Positions 6,577 through 14,958 are shown, counted from the stretch's first letter. The stretch: DNA of 26,477 nucleotides from Bacillota bacterium (GCA_030705745.1 JAUZPT010000005.1:1-26477); one strand, 5' to 3'. The notes: generated from the sequence alone by a model not told the origin. Numbers and translations are program-made.

Positions 6577-7632
6577 ATGCTAAAGAAATTATTTGCATTA
6601 TTCGTAGTTGTTGCCTTTTTAGCGAATTTCGAGGTCAAACCGGCCAGTGCGGATGAAAAATTCCGACCAGAACAATTTCCCTACAAAGCAATGCAAATTC
6701 AAGTGATGCCGGAATTTGATTACCCGCCAAAATGGCCAAAGGATAAACCATCCTTATTGGTCGGCCAATATGGGACGATGGTGAATAAGAGCGGAAAGGA
6801 TTTTTCAGGGAAAATTGAAATTCAAGTGCCGGCAAAAGAGAAAAATTATCAACTCTCTCTTGTAGCGGAGTTTCCATCAGAAAATAAACCTGAAGTACCG
6901 AGACCGTATGCTTTGGATACAAAAAACGGAACCGTCAGCTGGACGCCTCAAAAACCGATTAAAAACAACGAAACGTATAGATTTGTAATTGAATATTATT
7001 CAAATTCAATCAATGTAAAAGACAGAAAAAGCTTTTCTTACAGCTTTACAAACCAGGCGAATATTGATTTGCTCGATGTAATCTATTATGCCCCCCTAAA
7101 CGCAAAAGAAATACAACTGCAGCCAAAGCCACTAAGCACTTCAAAAAGCGAATATGGCGAAGACATTTATTATTATCAGTACAAAAATTTGAAAAAGGGC
7201 AATAAAGTTACTTACAACTTTTCTTATAAAAAGGACGGGAATGAATCGACATTAACGGCAATTGACAAAAAGCAGCCGCCAAAAGATGCAAATCACACTG
7301 GTGTTAATGGAGATGGAACAGCGACTGATCAAGTGTTGAAAAATGGCAGTGGAACTCCGGATGTCAGCCGCCCAATTATCGGGACGTCAGGAGCGCTAAT
7401 CATTGGCCTGTCAATCATCATCGCAGGAGCATTCGTGTTTTTCGGGTTAAAAGGAAACAAAAAGGCGCCTCCCAAAACTCAAGTTACACAAAAAAAATCG
7501 CCAAAAAAACAGACAGCAAGGAGAGATCACAAACTATCGAATGTGGAAGAAAAAAAGGAACTTCGTAAAAAACTTTTAAACGGAAAAATTGATCAGGAAA
7601 CATATGAAGAGGAAATGAAAAAATTGATTTAA
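6577..7632 (+). CDS. Exported membrane-anchored protein of the ccm operon (unknown function)
   Basis: A 351-residue protein I do not recognise by name. It has a signal peptide (1-25, ending PASA), then about 250 residues of beta-rich, Lys/Tyr/Pro-rich extracytoplasmic sequence without Cys. One membrane segment follows (about 268-290, GTSGALIIGLSIIIAGAFVFFG), then a basic linker and a short cytoplasmic helical end (EEKKELRKKLLNGKIDQETYEEEMKKLI). That end resembles the short helical pair found after the membrane segments of CcmI. Topology is shared with the gene at 10999. ATG at 6577 is chosen because AAGGAGG lies 6 bases upstream; the upstream in-frame TTG at 6424 has no such site. It is the first gene of the ccm operon. 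Role in haem delivery or apocytochrome handling is a guess. Confidence 0.75.
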   Translation: MLKKLFALFVVVAFLANFEVKPASADEKFRPEQFPYKAMQIQVMPEFDYPPKWPKDKPSLLVGQYGTMVNKSGKDFSGKIEIQVPAKEKNYQLSLVAEFPSENKPEVPRPYALDTKNGTVSWTPQKPIKNNETYRFVIEYYSNSINVKDRKSFSYSFTNQANIDLLDVIYYAPLNAKEIQLQPKPLSTSKSEYGEDIYYYQYKNLKKGNKVTYNFSYKKDGNESTLTAIDKKQPPKDANHTGVNGDGTATDQVLKNGSGTPDVSRPIIGTSGALIIGLSIIIAGAFVFFGLKGNKKAPPKTQVTQKKSPKKQTARRDHKLSNVEEKKELRKKLLNGKIDQETYEEEMKKLI

Positions 7633-7647
7633 AGAGGGTGGATGAGA

Positions 7648-8100
7648 ATGAAAAAGAATACAACTGTGATGCTAGGCGGTTTTATTATCATGGGGGCCAT
7701 TGTTTTCTTGTTAATGGCTGCTACCCCTGGATCAAGTGGAGTTGAATTGACATTAAAGCAGTTGATTGCCACACAAAATCAACACAAAAACGATTATGTA
7801 ACGGTAGAGGGTTTATTGATTGAGAAATCGATCAAGTGGGACGCAAATAAAATTCAACTGAAATTTGATGTGAAAGACAGTGATCACAACCTGCTTCACG
7901 TAACCTATAACGGAACAAAGCCAGATAACTTCTCAGAAGGAGTTATTACAATCTTGCAGGGATCTCCCATCGGAAATAATTCATTTAATGCTGAGACAGT
8001 CAAGACAAGATGCCCTTCAAAATATGAAGGCAAGGATATGAAAAACTATGATCCAAAAAAACATGAAAAATTTCTGAACAAACCACTAAAACAAAAATAG
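7648..8100 (+). CDS. ccmE: CcmE haem chaperone, CxxxY variant
   Basis: CcmE accepts haem from the CcmABCD complex, holds it covalently outside the membrane and passes it to CcmF. This 150-residue protein has one N-terminal membrane anchor (about 6-25) and an OB-fold beta barrel (about 33-118). It then has a flexible Lys-rich tail. In place of the proteobacterial HxxxY motif it has C122-P-S-K-Y126. The CxxxY form is known from archaea, Desulfovibrio-type bacteria and some Gram-positives, where Cys is the haem-binding residue. Two ATGs occur (7642, 7648); the ribosome site GAGGGTGG abuts the first, so 7648 is preferred. ccmF follows after 26 bases. Confidence 0.85.
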   Translation: MKKNTTVMLGGFIIMGAIVFLLMAATPGSSGVELTLKQLIATQNQHKNDYVTVEGLLIEKSIKWDANKIQLKFDVKDSDHNLLHVTYNGTKPDNFSEGVITILQGSPIGNNSFNAETVKTRCPSKYEGKDMKNYDPKKHEKFLNKPLKQK

Positions 8101-8126
8101 AGCCTAAAAGATAAGAAGGTGACGAC

Positions 8127-10109
8127 ATGTATTTATTTTCAAATGCAACAATCTATATAGGCTTAGCGATCGCCATTTACTCGCTTTTGGTGATGACGCT
8201 GGGAATCATCAAGAAAAACCAGAAGCTTATCAACAGTGGTAAAGGTGGGGTCATTGCGCTTTTCATCTGTGCGGGAATGGCAATGCTTTCCTTATTCTAT
8301 TTACTCGCTACTTCCCAATTTAAATTTGAATATGTTACAGATTACACAAGCAGTGAGCTTCCGATCATTTACAAATTGACTGCCCTCTGGGCTGGAAATG
8401 CGGGTTCTCTACTATTATGGACATTTTTCTTGACACTTTATACAGTTATGATCACTTTCTCTAGAAAAATGAAGGGGAATCCAATGGTTCCTTATATCAA
8501 CTCGATTTTACTCGTAAATGCAGTCTTTTTCTTCTTTATCCTTGGATTCGTAGCAAAACCATTTGCCATCCTTGATACTGTTCCAACAGAAGGCAAGGGA
8601 TTAAATCCAATGCTTCAAAATCCAGGCATGATCATTCATCCTGTCACATTATATCTTGGATATGTAGGCTTATCAGTCCCGTTCGCTTTTGCGATGGCTG
8701 CACTCATTATGAAAAATATGGATGATTTTTGGATCAAGATGACAAGGCGCTGGACGATTATTGCCTGGTTGTTCCTGAGCCTTGGAAATATCTTTGGCGG
8801 TCAATGGGCATATGTCGAGCTGGGCTGGGGTGGTTACTGGGCATGGGATCCAGTTGAGAACGCTTCGTTTATGCCTTGGTTGACCGCTACCGCTTTCTTG
8901 CATTCGGTTATGATTCAGGAACGCAAAAATATGTTGAAGGTTTGGAATATTAGCTTAATCATCATTTCCTATGCGCTAACACTTTTCGGAACTTTCCTAG
9001 TTCGAAGCGGAGTCCTAACTTCAGTTCATGCGTTTGCCAATTCCAATTTGGGGCTATATTTTCTCATTTTCATGGCATTTGCTGTAATTGGAGCTCTTTA
9101 TATTTTGATGAGTCGATATAACTTAATTAAACGTAGCGCCGGGGAGTTTAACTCGATTGTTTCAAAAGAAAGCAGCTTCCTAATTAACAACCTGCTTTTG
9201 GTCGGTGCTGCTTTTGCAATTTTCTGGGGAACCATTTTCCCACTTGTTTCTGAAGCGGTTCGTGGGACGAAAGTCACTGTTGGAACTCCGTTTTTTAACA
9301 AGGTGGAAGCACCGATTTTATTATCGATGATGTTTATTATGGCCGTTTGCCCGCTTCTTGCATGGCAAAGATCAACCGTAAAAAATTTGAAGAAAAACTT
9401 CTTGCTTCCAGCGGTTCTCGCTGTTGTAGCAATGATACTAATGGTTGTATTAGGGATTCAAAAAGCATGGGCGGTCATTGGGTACGGCGTAATCGCACTG
9501 TTATTTGTTACACATTATTTGGAATTTTACAGGGGGATAAAGGCTAGAAGAAAAATGACAGGTGAAATGCCGCTTGTTGCTTTATACCGCTTGATGACAA
9601 AAAACAGGCGTCGTTATGGCGGGTATCTAGTCCATCTTGGAATCGCATTCATAACCATGGGGATTATAGGATCACAAAACTATGACTTGCAAACGATGAA
9701 GACAATCCCGCTTGGAAAATCGATTGAAATAAAAGATTACAGAATCAATTACGACAAGCTAGATCAGCGAAAAGAAGGAATAAATGACATTATCTATGCA
9801 AAGGTAACAGTTTTCAAGGATGGAAAAAGCCTAGGTACATTTGAGCCTCAAAAGGTTTTTTATGGACATTGGGATGAGCCTTCATCAGAGGTAGCGATCA
9901 TTTCTTCACTCAAGGAAGATTTGTACATCGTGTTAAGTGCCTGGGAGGATGATGGCCGTGCAACCTTCGTTGTAAAAGTAAATCCTATGATGGACTGGTT
10001 ATGGATCGGGTCCTTTATGATTGTCCTCGGTGCACTGTTTGCAGTTTGGAATGGAAAATATCAAAACCTGACTCCACGATATACCGGAGTTCGTAAAGAG
10101 GTGTCTTGA
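8127..10109 (+). CDS. ccmF: Cytochrome c haem lyase subunit CcmF
   Basis: CcmF takes haem from CcmE and attaches it to CxxCH motifs of apocytochrome c outside the membrane. The 660-residue length and roughly 14-15 hydrophobic segments are typical. The WWD domain is clear (about 232-265: GWGGYWAWDPVENASFMPWL). It is preceded by a haem-ligand candidate His171 (MIIHPVTLYLGY) and followed by FGTFLVRSGVLTSVHAF. A late YLVHLGIAFITMGIIGSQ block matches the transmembrane-haem region. The C-terminal extracytoplasmic domain (about 520-625) and final membrane segment are present. ATG at 8127 follows AAGAAGGTGACG. The gene ends with TGA 2 bases before the ccmH ATG, indicating translational coupling. Confidence 0.96.
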   Translation: MYLFSNATIYIGLAIAIYSLLVMTLGIIKKNQKLINSGKGGVIALFICAGMAMLSLFYLLATSQFKFEYVTDYTSSELPIIYKLTALWAGNAGSLLLWTFFLTLYTVMITFSRKMKGNPMVPYINSILLVNAVFFFFILGFVAKPFAILDTVPTEGKGLNPMLQNPGMIIHPVTLYLGYVGLSVPFAFAMAALIMKNMDDFWIKMTRRWTIIAWLFLSLGNIFGGQWAYVELGWGGYWAWDPVENASFMPWLTATAFLHSVMIQERKNMLKVWNISLIIISYALTLFGTFLVRSGVLTSVHAFANSNLGLYFLIFMAFAVIGALYILMSRYNLIKRSAGEFNSIVSKESSFLINNLLLVGAAFAIFWGTIFPLVSEAVRGTKVTVGTPFFNKVEAPILLSMMFIMAVCPLLAWQRSTVKNLKKNFLLPAVLAVVAMILMVVLGIQKAWAVIGYGVIALLFVTHYLEFYRGIKARRKMTGEMPLVALYRLMTKNRRRYGGYLVHLGIAFITMGIIGSQNYDLQTMKTIPLGKSIEIKDYRINYDKLDQRKEGINDIIYAKVTVFKDGKSLGTFEPQKVFYGHWDEPSSEVAIISSLKEDLYIVLSAWEDDGRATFVVKVNPMMDWLWIGSFMIVLGALFAVWNGKYQNLTPRYTGVRKEVS

Positions 10110-10111
10110 CC

Positions 10112-10615
10112 ATGAACCGTAAGCTCTTCCTCACCCTCTTTGCAGCAATGTTTGTTTTGCAAGCATCATTCATTCATGTTGAAGCAAGGCAAATTGATTA
10201 TAAATCAGAGGAATTTAGAGAAGTTGCTTCCCAGTTTGCCTGTACATGCGGATGCGGTCAAGATCATTTTGAATGCGATCCCAACACATGCAGTTTAACA
10301 AAATCATTTAAAAAGGATCTTGTTGGGATGATGAATAAAGGAATGAACAAAGATCAAATTCGCGATTATTACGTAAAAATTTACGGTGAGGAAATTCTCA
10401 CTTCACCCGAAAAAAGCGGTTTCAGCCTTACAGCATGGGTTCTTCCATTTGTTGTTTTAGGTGGTGCAGGCGCAGGGGTGTTATTTATCATTCGAAAATG
10501 GGCCAAGAAAAAGGATGATGATGAACCTACCCTTGACATCAAAAGCGAAAAGGATGAAGTAGAAGGTGAAATTCTTTCTTCCATCATCGATGAGGAACGA
10601 AAAAAGTATCTTTAG
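10112..10615 (+). CDS. ccmH: CcmH-like thiol protein with CxCGCG motif
   Basis: CcmH proteins keep apocytochrome CxxC cysteines reduced at the outer face of the membrane and work with CcmF. The 167-residue product has a signal peptide (1-25) and a short Cys-rich helical domain: C44-T-C46-G-C48-G with Cys55 and Cys60. A membrane helix (about 107-130) and an acidic cytoplasmic tail follow. The usual proteobacterial LRCxxCQ is replaced by ACTCGCG, a form I associate with CcmH of non-proteobacteria. The same A-C-x-C-G-C-G string occurs in the PCYCGC lipoprotein at 5032. ATG 10112, 8 bases after AAGAGGTG, is preferred to the TTG at 10106. Confidence 0.85.
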   Translation: MNRKLFLTLFAAMFVLQASFIHVEARQIDYKSEEFREVASQFACTCGCGQDHFECDPNTCSLTKSFKKDLVGMMNKGMNKDQIRDYYVKIYGEEILTSPEKSGFSLTAWVLPFVVLGGAGAGVLFIIRKWAKKKDDDEPTLDIKSEKDEVEGEILSSIIDEERKKYL

Positions 10616-10627
10616 GATGTGAAAAAA

Positions 10628-11002
10628 ATGGAAGATATTTCGATAATATCAATTACGTTTACAGTTCTACTTGCTCTTGGCTGTCTATATCTTATTTTGA
10701 CTCCTTTATTCAAATGGGAAGCATATTGGCAATTAGGTGATAACGAATCGGATTCATCGGTTACGAAGGAATCACTCCTGACTACACTCAATGAAATCGA
10801 GTTTGAATACAAAATGGATAAAATATCCGAAAAAGATTATAAAGTGCTAAAAAGACAGTATGAAAGCTATATAGCTGGAATTATGAAAGACGAAGAGCAA
10901 GTAGAAGATAAGGAAGTTGACAAGGATCTGATGGCTGAAGTAGAGAAGGAAATCGAAGCAACGATGCTAAGCTACAAGAAGAAAAAGGGGGAAGAGAAGT
11001 GA
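10628..11002 (+). CDS. Short CcmI-like membrane protein
   Basis: A 124-residue protein with one N-terminal membrane helix (about 8-26). It continues with a cytoplasmic segment SLLTTLNEIEFEYKMDKISEKDYKVLKRQYE, the pattern seen after the membrane segments of CcmI (helix, short G/D-x-I-S turn, ExxY helix). A highly charged coiled-coil tail follows. It lacks the TPR domain of full CcmI. In CcmI this region helps deliver apocytochrome to CcmF/CcmH; the same role here is inferred from position between ccmH and the rest of the operon. A GTG at 10619 is also in frame, but AGGATG abuts it. ATG at 10628 has proper spacing. Confidence 0.7.
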   Translation: MEDISIISITFTVLLALGCLYLILTPLFKWEAYWQLGDNESDSSVTKESLLTTLNEIEFEYKMDKISEKDYKVLKRQYESYIAGIMKDEEQVEDKEVDKDLMAEVEKEIEATMLSYKKKKGEEK

Positions 11003-11991
11003 TTAGAAAAATCACCATCTTCTTCCTTGGACTCCTATTGCTCGTACCGGCACATTCACTAGCAGCATCAAATGCAAATATATCAATCGATATGCATTAT
11101 CTTGTTGTCAGTCCTGCTGAAGACGGTTCGACCAATATGATGAACATGGTGAATTACACCAATACTTCTGCACAGGAGTACAAGGGAGATGGCACAGGAG
11201 AAGCCGTTTTAAAGGTTACGCTGCCAAAGGGAGCATCAAATCTAAATTTTTTAGACAACAAAATAGCAATTAAACAAAGTCCAACAGGTTTTATAACAAC
11301 CGATCCATTTCCGGCTAACCAAACAATGGTCCTTCCCTACAGTTATCGAGTGCCAAAGGGAAAAGATATCAACTTGAAATTTGATTATCCTGTCCAATTA
11401 TTGCAAGTTCTCGTGCCAGAGGGAATGGGGAGCGTAGAATTCAAAGGTGTCCAATTTACGAATCAGGGACAATTCAAATTTGAGGACCAAAAATATGTGG
11501 GATACAGTGTGGAAGGGATAAATGCCGACCAATCATTCACAATGCGTTATAACAAAAGTATTCAACCATCTGCTGATAGCTTAAAGCCGGCAAAGAAAAG
11601 TGATAGCAGCAAATCTGCCGTCGTATCAAGGACAGCACCTCCTTTTCATAATCCGGGCCATCTTCGCATGTGGGCTGAATCCCCACTGCATCAATTCAAT
11701 CCGCACATTGTCTTAATTTTGTTGCTTGCTATCATAATTGCCGGAATATACTCCTATGCGTATTTTAGAAGGAAAGACCGACTAGAAGCAGAAAGGCTCG
11801 GCGCGGATAAAGAGGAACAAGCATTCAAAAATTTAATGGCAAAACAAAAAGCGATACTCGATAAAATACTTGAGCTAGAAGAAATCCATGAAAACGGGGA
11901 AATGCAAGAAGATGAATATGCAGCAAAACTTCAAGCATATAAACAGCATTTGATCCAGGTGAAATTAAATCTTCGCAAATTTGTAGAGTAA
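10999..11991 (+). CDS. Second exported membrane-anchored protein of the ccm operon
   Basis: A 330-residue protein of unknown function. It has a signal peptide (1-23, ending SLA) and an extracytoplasmic beta-sandwich-like region of about 180 residues without Cys (VLKVTLPKGASNLNF ... DINLKFDYPVQ). A linker (about 195-232), one membrane helix (about 236-256) and a long cytoplasmic coiled-coil follow (AILDKILELEEIHENGEMQEDEYAAKLQ). The last part repeats the CcmI-like helix-turn-ExxY pattern. Topology matches the gene at 6577, so the two may be distant paralogues or partners. GTG at 10999 overlaps the preceding stop by 4 bases (GTGA), indicating tight translational coupling within the ccm operon. 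Confidence 0.75.
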   Translation: MIRKITIFFLGLLLLVPAHSLAASNANISIDMHYLVVSPAEDGSTNMMNMVNYTNTSAQEYKGDGTGEAVLKVTLPKGASNLNFLDNKIAIKQSPTGFITTDPFPANQTMVLPYSYRVPKGKDINLKFDYPVQLLQVLVPEGMGSVEFKGVQFTNQGQFKFEDQKYVGYSVEGINADQSFTMRYNKSIQPSADSLKPAKKSDSSKSAVVSRTAPPFHNPGHLRMWAESPLHQFNPHIVLILLLAIIIAGIYSYAYFRRKDRLEAERLGADKEEQAFKNLMAKQKAILDKILELEEIHENGEMQEDEYAAKLQAYKQHLIQVKLNLRKFVE

Positions 11992-12015
11992 CAGCTGGAA
12001 TGGGAGAGGCTGCAG

Positions 12016-12720
12016 ATGATTGAAATTAAAAAGTTAACGAAGCAGGCAGACAATAAATTGATTCTTCGCGGAATCGACCTCTCAATAAAAAAAGGGGAAA
12101 CAGTGGCCATTCTTGGCCCTAACGGGGCGGGAAAGAGTACCTTGTTAAAGGTGCTGGCTACTTTAATTAAACCTTCTTCCGGGCATGTAACGATCAATGG
12201 ATACGATTTAAGGAAAAATCAAATGAAAATAAAAAAAATGATGGGATATTTACCCCATTCAAGTTTGCTCTATGATCACTATTCTCCCCTTGAAAACCTT
12301 GTTTTTTTCGGCAATGTTTATGGCATTAAAAACGTGGAGCAAAAATCTATTGATTTAGTCAGAGAAGTGGGATTATCTTTCTTTTTACATGAACCGGTCA
12401 AAAATTTTTCACGAGGAATGATTCAAAGAATTGCGATTGCCCGTGCGATTATACACGAACCCCCTCTTCTATTGCTTGATGAACCGCATACGGGTTTGGA
12501 TCAAGGAGCGATCAATATCTTGAACAATGTCATTCTTTCGATGAAAGAAAAAGGCACCACCACCTTAATGGTTACTCACGATTTTAAACAAGCAACAGAA
12601 CTATGTGATCGAATTATCATCATTAAAAATGGCAAAATTGTCGATGATTTTCGACTAGAGGAAAAAAAGCTTAACTTGGTTTCCGAAAAATATCAGCTTC
12701 AAGTAGAGGGGGTTTCATAA
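12016..12720 (+). CDS. ccmA: ABC transporter ATPase CcmA
   Basis: CcmA is the cytoplasmic ATPase of CcmABCD, which releases haem-loaded CcmE from CcmC. The 234 residues contain Walker A GPNGAGKST (34-42), a Q-loop-like region around 76-85, an ABC signature in the form FSRGM, Walker B LLLLDEP with Asp155, and the switch His (VTHDFKQA). The FSRGM signature is usual in CcmA. Fused domains are absent and the length is normal. The direct neighbours ccmB and ccmC identify it among the many ABC ATPases. ccmB starts one base after its stop. ATG at 12016 follows GGGAGAGG. Confidence 0.92.
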   Translation: MIEIKKLTKQADNKLILRGIDLSIKKGETVAILGPNGAGKSTLLKVLATLIKPSSGHVTINGYDLRKNQMKIKKMMGYLPHSSLLYDHYSPLENLVFFGNVYGIKNVEQKSIDLVREVGLSFFLHEPVKNFSRGMIQRIAIARAIIHEPPLLLLDEPHTGLDQGAINILNNVILSMKEKGTTTLMVTHDFKQATELCDRIIIIKNGKIVDDFRLEEKKLNLVSEKYQLQVEGVS

Positions 12721-12721
12721 A

Positions 12722-13396
12722 ATGCTAAGAGCAGCCCTTTTACTCGCAAAAAAAGATTTATTATCGGAACTAAAAACAAAGCAGGTCCTAGCAACGATGA
12801 TCATTTTTGCTGGTCTTGTTATCCTGGTATTCAGCTTCGCCTTTGACCCGGCAAACAACACAACCCGTGCAGTGATTCCAGGAGTCATTTGGGTAATTAT
12901 TGTCTTTGCAGGAATACTTGGACTAAACAGGTCGTTTATATCCGAGCAGAGAAATGACACGATGCATGGGCTACTCATTGCCCCGATGGAAGCGTCGAGC
13001 ATTTTTCTAGGTAAATTCCTGGCGAATTTTTCAATGATTATGATTGTTGAGTTAGTTTCCTTGCCGTTTTTATTCCTATTGTTCGATTTTCATATACTTG
13101 GCTATTTTCCTTATTTTCTTCTCGTCCTGGTAATAGGAAGTTTCGGATTTATCAGTATTGGCACTTTTTTGGCGGCACTCTCCGCCAATTCAAAAAGCAG
13201 CGAAATGCTTTTGCCACTTTTGCTCTTTCCAGTCACTAGCCCGATATTGATCGGTGCTGTCCAAGCAACCCGAATCATTTTGACGAATATTGAGAAGCTA
13301 TCGAGCGCCATGGCATGGATCCAATTGATAGCAGCATACGATGTCATCTTTTTTGTTCTATGTTTTATCCTAATTGATTATGTTCTGGAGGTATAG
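12722..13396 (+). CDS. ccmB: Haem exporter-type permease CcmB
   Basis: CcmB is the membrane subunit that pairs with CcmA in the CcmABCD complex. The 224 residues and six hydrophobic segments match the family. The early FISEQRNDTMHGLLIAPMEASSIFLGKF block is the conserved CcmB loop (ER..GTLEGLLLSP in other members). ATG at 12722 overlaps nothing but is only one base from the ccmA stop, with the GAGGGGG ribosome site inside the ccmA end. ccmC follows after 3 bases. The substrate of CcmAB itself is debated in the field. Confidence 0.9.
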   Translation: MLRAALLLAKKDLLSELKTKQVLATMIIFAGLVILVFSFAFDPANNTTRAVIPGVIWVIIVFAGILGLNRSFISEQRNDTMHGLLIAPMEASSIFLGKFLANFSMIMIVELVSLPFLFLLFDFHILGYFPYFLLVLVIGSFGFISIGTFLAALSANSKSSEMLLPLLLFPVTSPILIGAVQATRIILTNIEKLSSAMAWIQLIAAYDVIFFVLCFILIDYVLEV

Positions 13397-13399
13397 GAG

Positions 13400-14161
13400 A
13401 TGAACACAAATACCGCGCGGAAACAAGCTTCCCTGCTAAAAACAGAGCCTGTTGCCGAAAAAGGTACATTATTTCCCAAAATATTATTAGGTGCAACGGC
13501 TGTAACGGTTTTAGCATCCATTTATATGATATTTATCTTTTCTGAAGTAGAAAAAACGATGGGTGTAGTTCAAAAAATATTTTATTTCCATGTTTCCTCA
13601 GCATGGTGTGCATTTCTCGCCTTTTTTGTAACATTCGTATGCAGCATTTTATATTTGGCGAAACGAAAGAGGATTTTTGATACGTATGCCTATGTATCTG
13701 CTGAAATAGGTGTTGTTTTCACCAGTATCGTGTTAACGACTGGCCCGATTTGGGCAAAGTCATCATGGAACACTTGGTGGGCATGGGAACCACGCCTCAC
13801 GACTACATTGATCCTTTGGTTTATTTATATGGCTTATATCATGATCCGCCAAATGGACGGAGTTTGGGATAAAAAGGCGCGCTTGGCAGCCGTCTTTGGA
13901 ATTCTTGGATTTATTGATGTTCCAATTGTCTTTTTTGCCATACGGTGGTGGCAATCCAAGTTCCATCCAATCGTTTTTGGCAACGGGCCATCGCAAAAAG
14001 GTGGCGGTATCACACATACCATGCTTTTGGCGCTGTTAGTTTCCATTGCTGCATTAACCCTCCTTTACAGCTATCTACTTCAAAAAGGGGTAAATTTAGA
14101 AAATATGAGAATCAAAGTAAGCCAATATAAAGAAAAATTACGTGAAGACATGGAGAAATAG
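13400..14161 (+). CDS. ccmC: Haem-handling membrane protein CcmC
   Basis: CcmC presents haem on the outer face of the membrane and loads it onto CcmE. The 253 residues have six membrane segments and the WWD-type block SSWNTWWAWEPRLTTTLILWF (about 118-138), the CcmC version of the tryptophan-rich haem site. Flanking His candidates are in KIFYFHVSSAW and GGGITHTMLLALL, at the usual places before and after the block. An N-terminal cytoplasmic extension of about 28 residues precedes the first helix. ATG at 13400 follows GGAGGTATAGGAG. ccmD starts 13 bases after its TAG stop. Confidence 0.93.
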   Translation: MNTNTARKQASLLKTEPVAEKGTLFPKILLGATAVTVLASIYMIFIFSEVEKTMGVVQKIFYFHVSSAWCAFLAFFVTFVCSILYLAKRKRIFDTYAYVSAEIGVVFTSIVLTTGPIWAKSSWNTWWAWEPRLTTTLILWFIYMAYIMIRQMDGVWDKKARLAAVFGILGFIDVPIVFFAIRWWQSKFHPIVFGNGPSQKGGGITHTMLLALLVSIAALTLLYSYLLQKGVNLENMRIKVSQYKEKLREDMEK

Positions 14162-14173
14162 GAGGAGAAAAAC

Positions 14174-14299
14174 ATGGGTTTTTTATACGGTGCATATTCA
14201 GTTGTATGGGTAATCATATTTGCGTATTTAGTGATTTTAGGAAAACGGCAATCGAAATTAAAAAAGGAAATTGAGTTTCTGAAACAACTTGAAAGATAA
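14174..14299 (+). CDS. ccmD: CcmD, small membrane subunit (41 residues)
   Basis: A 41-residue protein: MGFLYGAYSVVWVIIFAYLV, then ILGKRQSKLKKEIEFLKQLER. One membrane helix (about 5-22) is followed by a basic, helical cytoplasmic end, the standard CcmD design (AAYxVVWxxxxxYLxxxxxRxxxLxxEL). CcmD is needed for release of holo-CcmE from CcmABC. ATG at 14174 has an AGGAGGAG ribosome site overlapping the ccmC stop. It sits directly after ccmC, its usual place. It is short enough to be missed by length-filtered gene finding. Confidence 0.87.
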   Translation: MGFLYGAYSVVWVIIFAYLVILGKRQSKLKKEIEFLKQLER

Positions 14300-14311
14300 G
14301 GATTAACAGCC

Positions 14312-14352
14312 AAAAAGCCTGCTTGATTCCTTTTGGTCAACCAGGCTTTTGT
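14312..14352 (+). terminator. Hairpin after ccmD (terminator or attenuator)
   Basis: AAAAGCCTGCTTGA (about 14313-14326) pairs with TCAACCAGGCTTTT (14337-14350), with one C-C mismatch and a 10-base loop. The T-run is only four long, so read-through into the thioredoxin-like gene 50 bases downstream is possible. Confidence 0.7.
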
Positions 14353-14400
14353 AAAACGATCCGGTAACACTTCATTGGCCGGAATTCAGGAGGAAAAAGT

Positions 14401-14907
14401 ATGAACAAGCGGATTACGAAACTACTCGTGCTGCTTCTTGTTATTGGTATGTTTAGTTTTTTCGCCTACAGTCTGTTAAACAAGGCTAAAACAACTGATG
14501 TGGGCGATAAGGCGTACAACTTTGAACTTGAGAATCTTCAGGGAAAGCAAACGAAGCTATCGGACTACAAAGGTAACATAATCGTTTTGAACTATTTTGC
14601 CACATGGTGTGCACCTTGTGTAGAAGAAGCTCCGGAATTGCAAGCGTTCGATAAGGATTATGGCGATAAGTATAAAATCCTTTTTATTGATAGAGGGGAA
14701 ACAAGGGATCACGTTAAAACATTTGTGGAGAAAAACAAATCCGTTTCAACTTATTTGTTTGACTACAATGCAAAGGTTTCCAAAATATACAATGTGACGG
14801 GTCAGCCCGAGACGTTTGTGATCGATAAAAAAGGAATCATTCGCAATCACTATAACGGTCCATTAACGGAAATGGAATTATACAATATGGTGAAAAAATA
14901 TGACTAA
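14401..14907 (+). CDS. CcmG/ResA-like membrane-anchored thioredoxin
   Basis: A thiol-disulfide reductase of the TlpA/ResA/CcmG type, which reduces apocytochrome CxxCH cysteines outside the cytoplasm. The 168 residues contain an N-terminal anchor (about 7-26), then a thioredoxin fold. The active site is WC70-A-P-C73 and the cis-Pro loop reads TGQPETFVID. The spacing and the short insert between them agree with ResA. ATG at 14401 follows CAGGAGGAAAAAGT. It lies just downstream of ccmD behind a moderate hairpin, so it probably serves the same maturation pathway. CcmG and ResA cannot be separated by eye, so no symbol is given. Confidence 0.88.
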   Translation: MNKRITKLLVLLLVIGMFSFFAYSLLNKAKTTDVGDKAYNFELENLQGKQTKLSDYKGNIIVLNYFATWCAPCVEEAPELQAFDKDYGDKYKILFIDRGETRDHVKTFVEKNKSVSTYLFDYNAKVSKIYNVTGQPETFVIDKKGIIRNHYNGPLTEMELYNMVKKYD

Positions 14908-14908
14908 C

Positions 14909-14958
14909 AAAAAGGATTAACCTTCTAAACAGAAGTGTTAATCCTTTTTGTTTTTTTA
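14909..14958. terminator. Bidirectional terminator between thioredoxin-like and SIMPL genes
   Basis: AAAAAGGATTAACCTTCT (about 14909-14926) pairs with AGAAGTGTTAATCCTTTTT (14931-14949), a long stem with one mismatch and a 4-base loop, with T-run to the right and A-run to the left. It separates two convergent genes. Confidence 0.88.
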
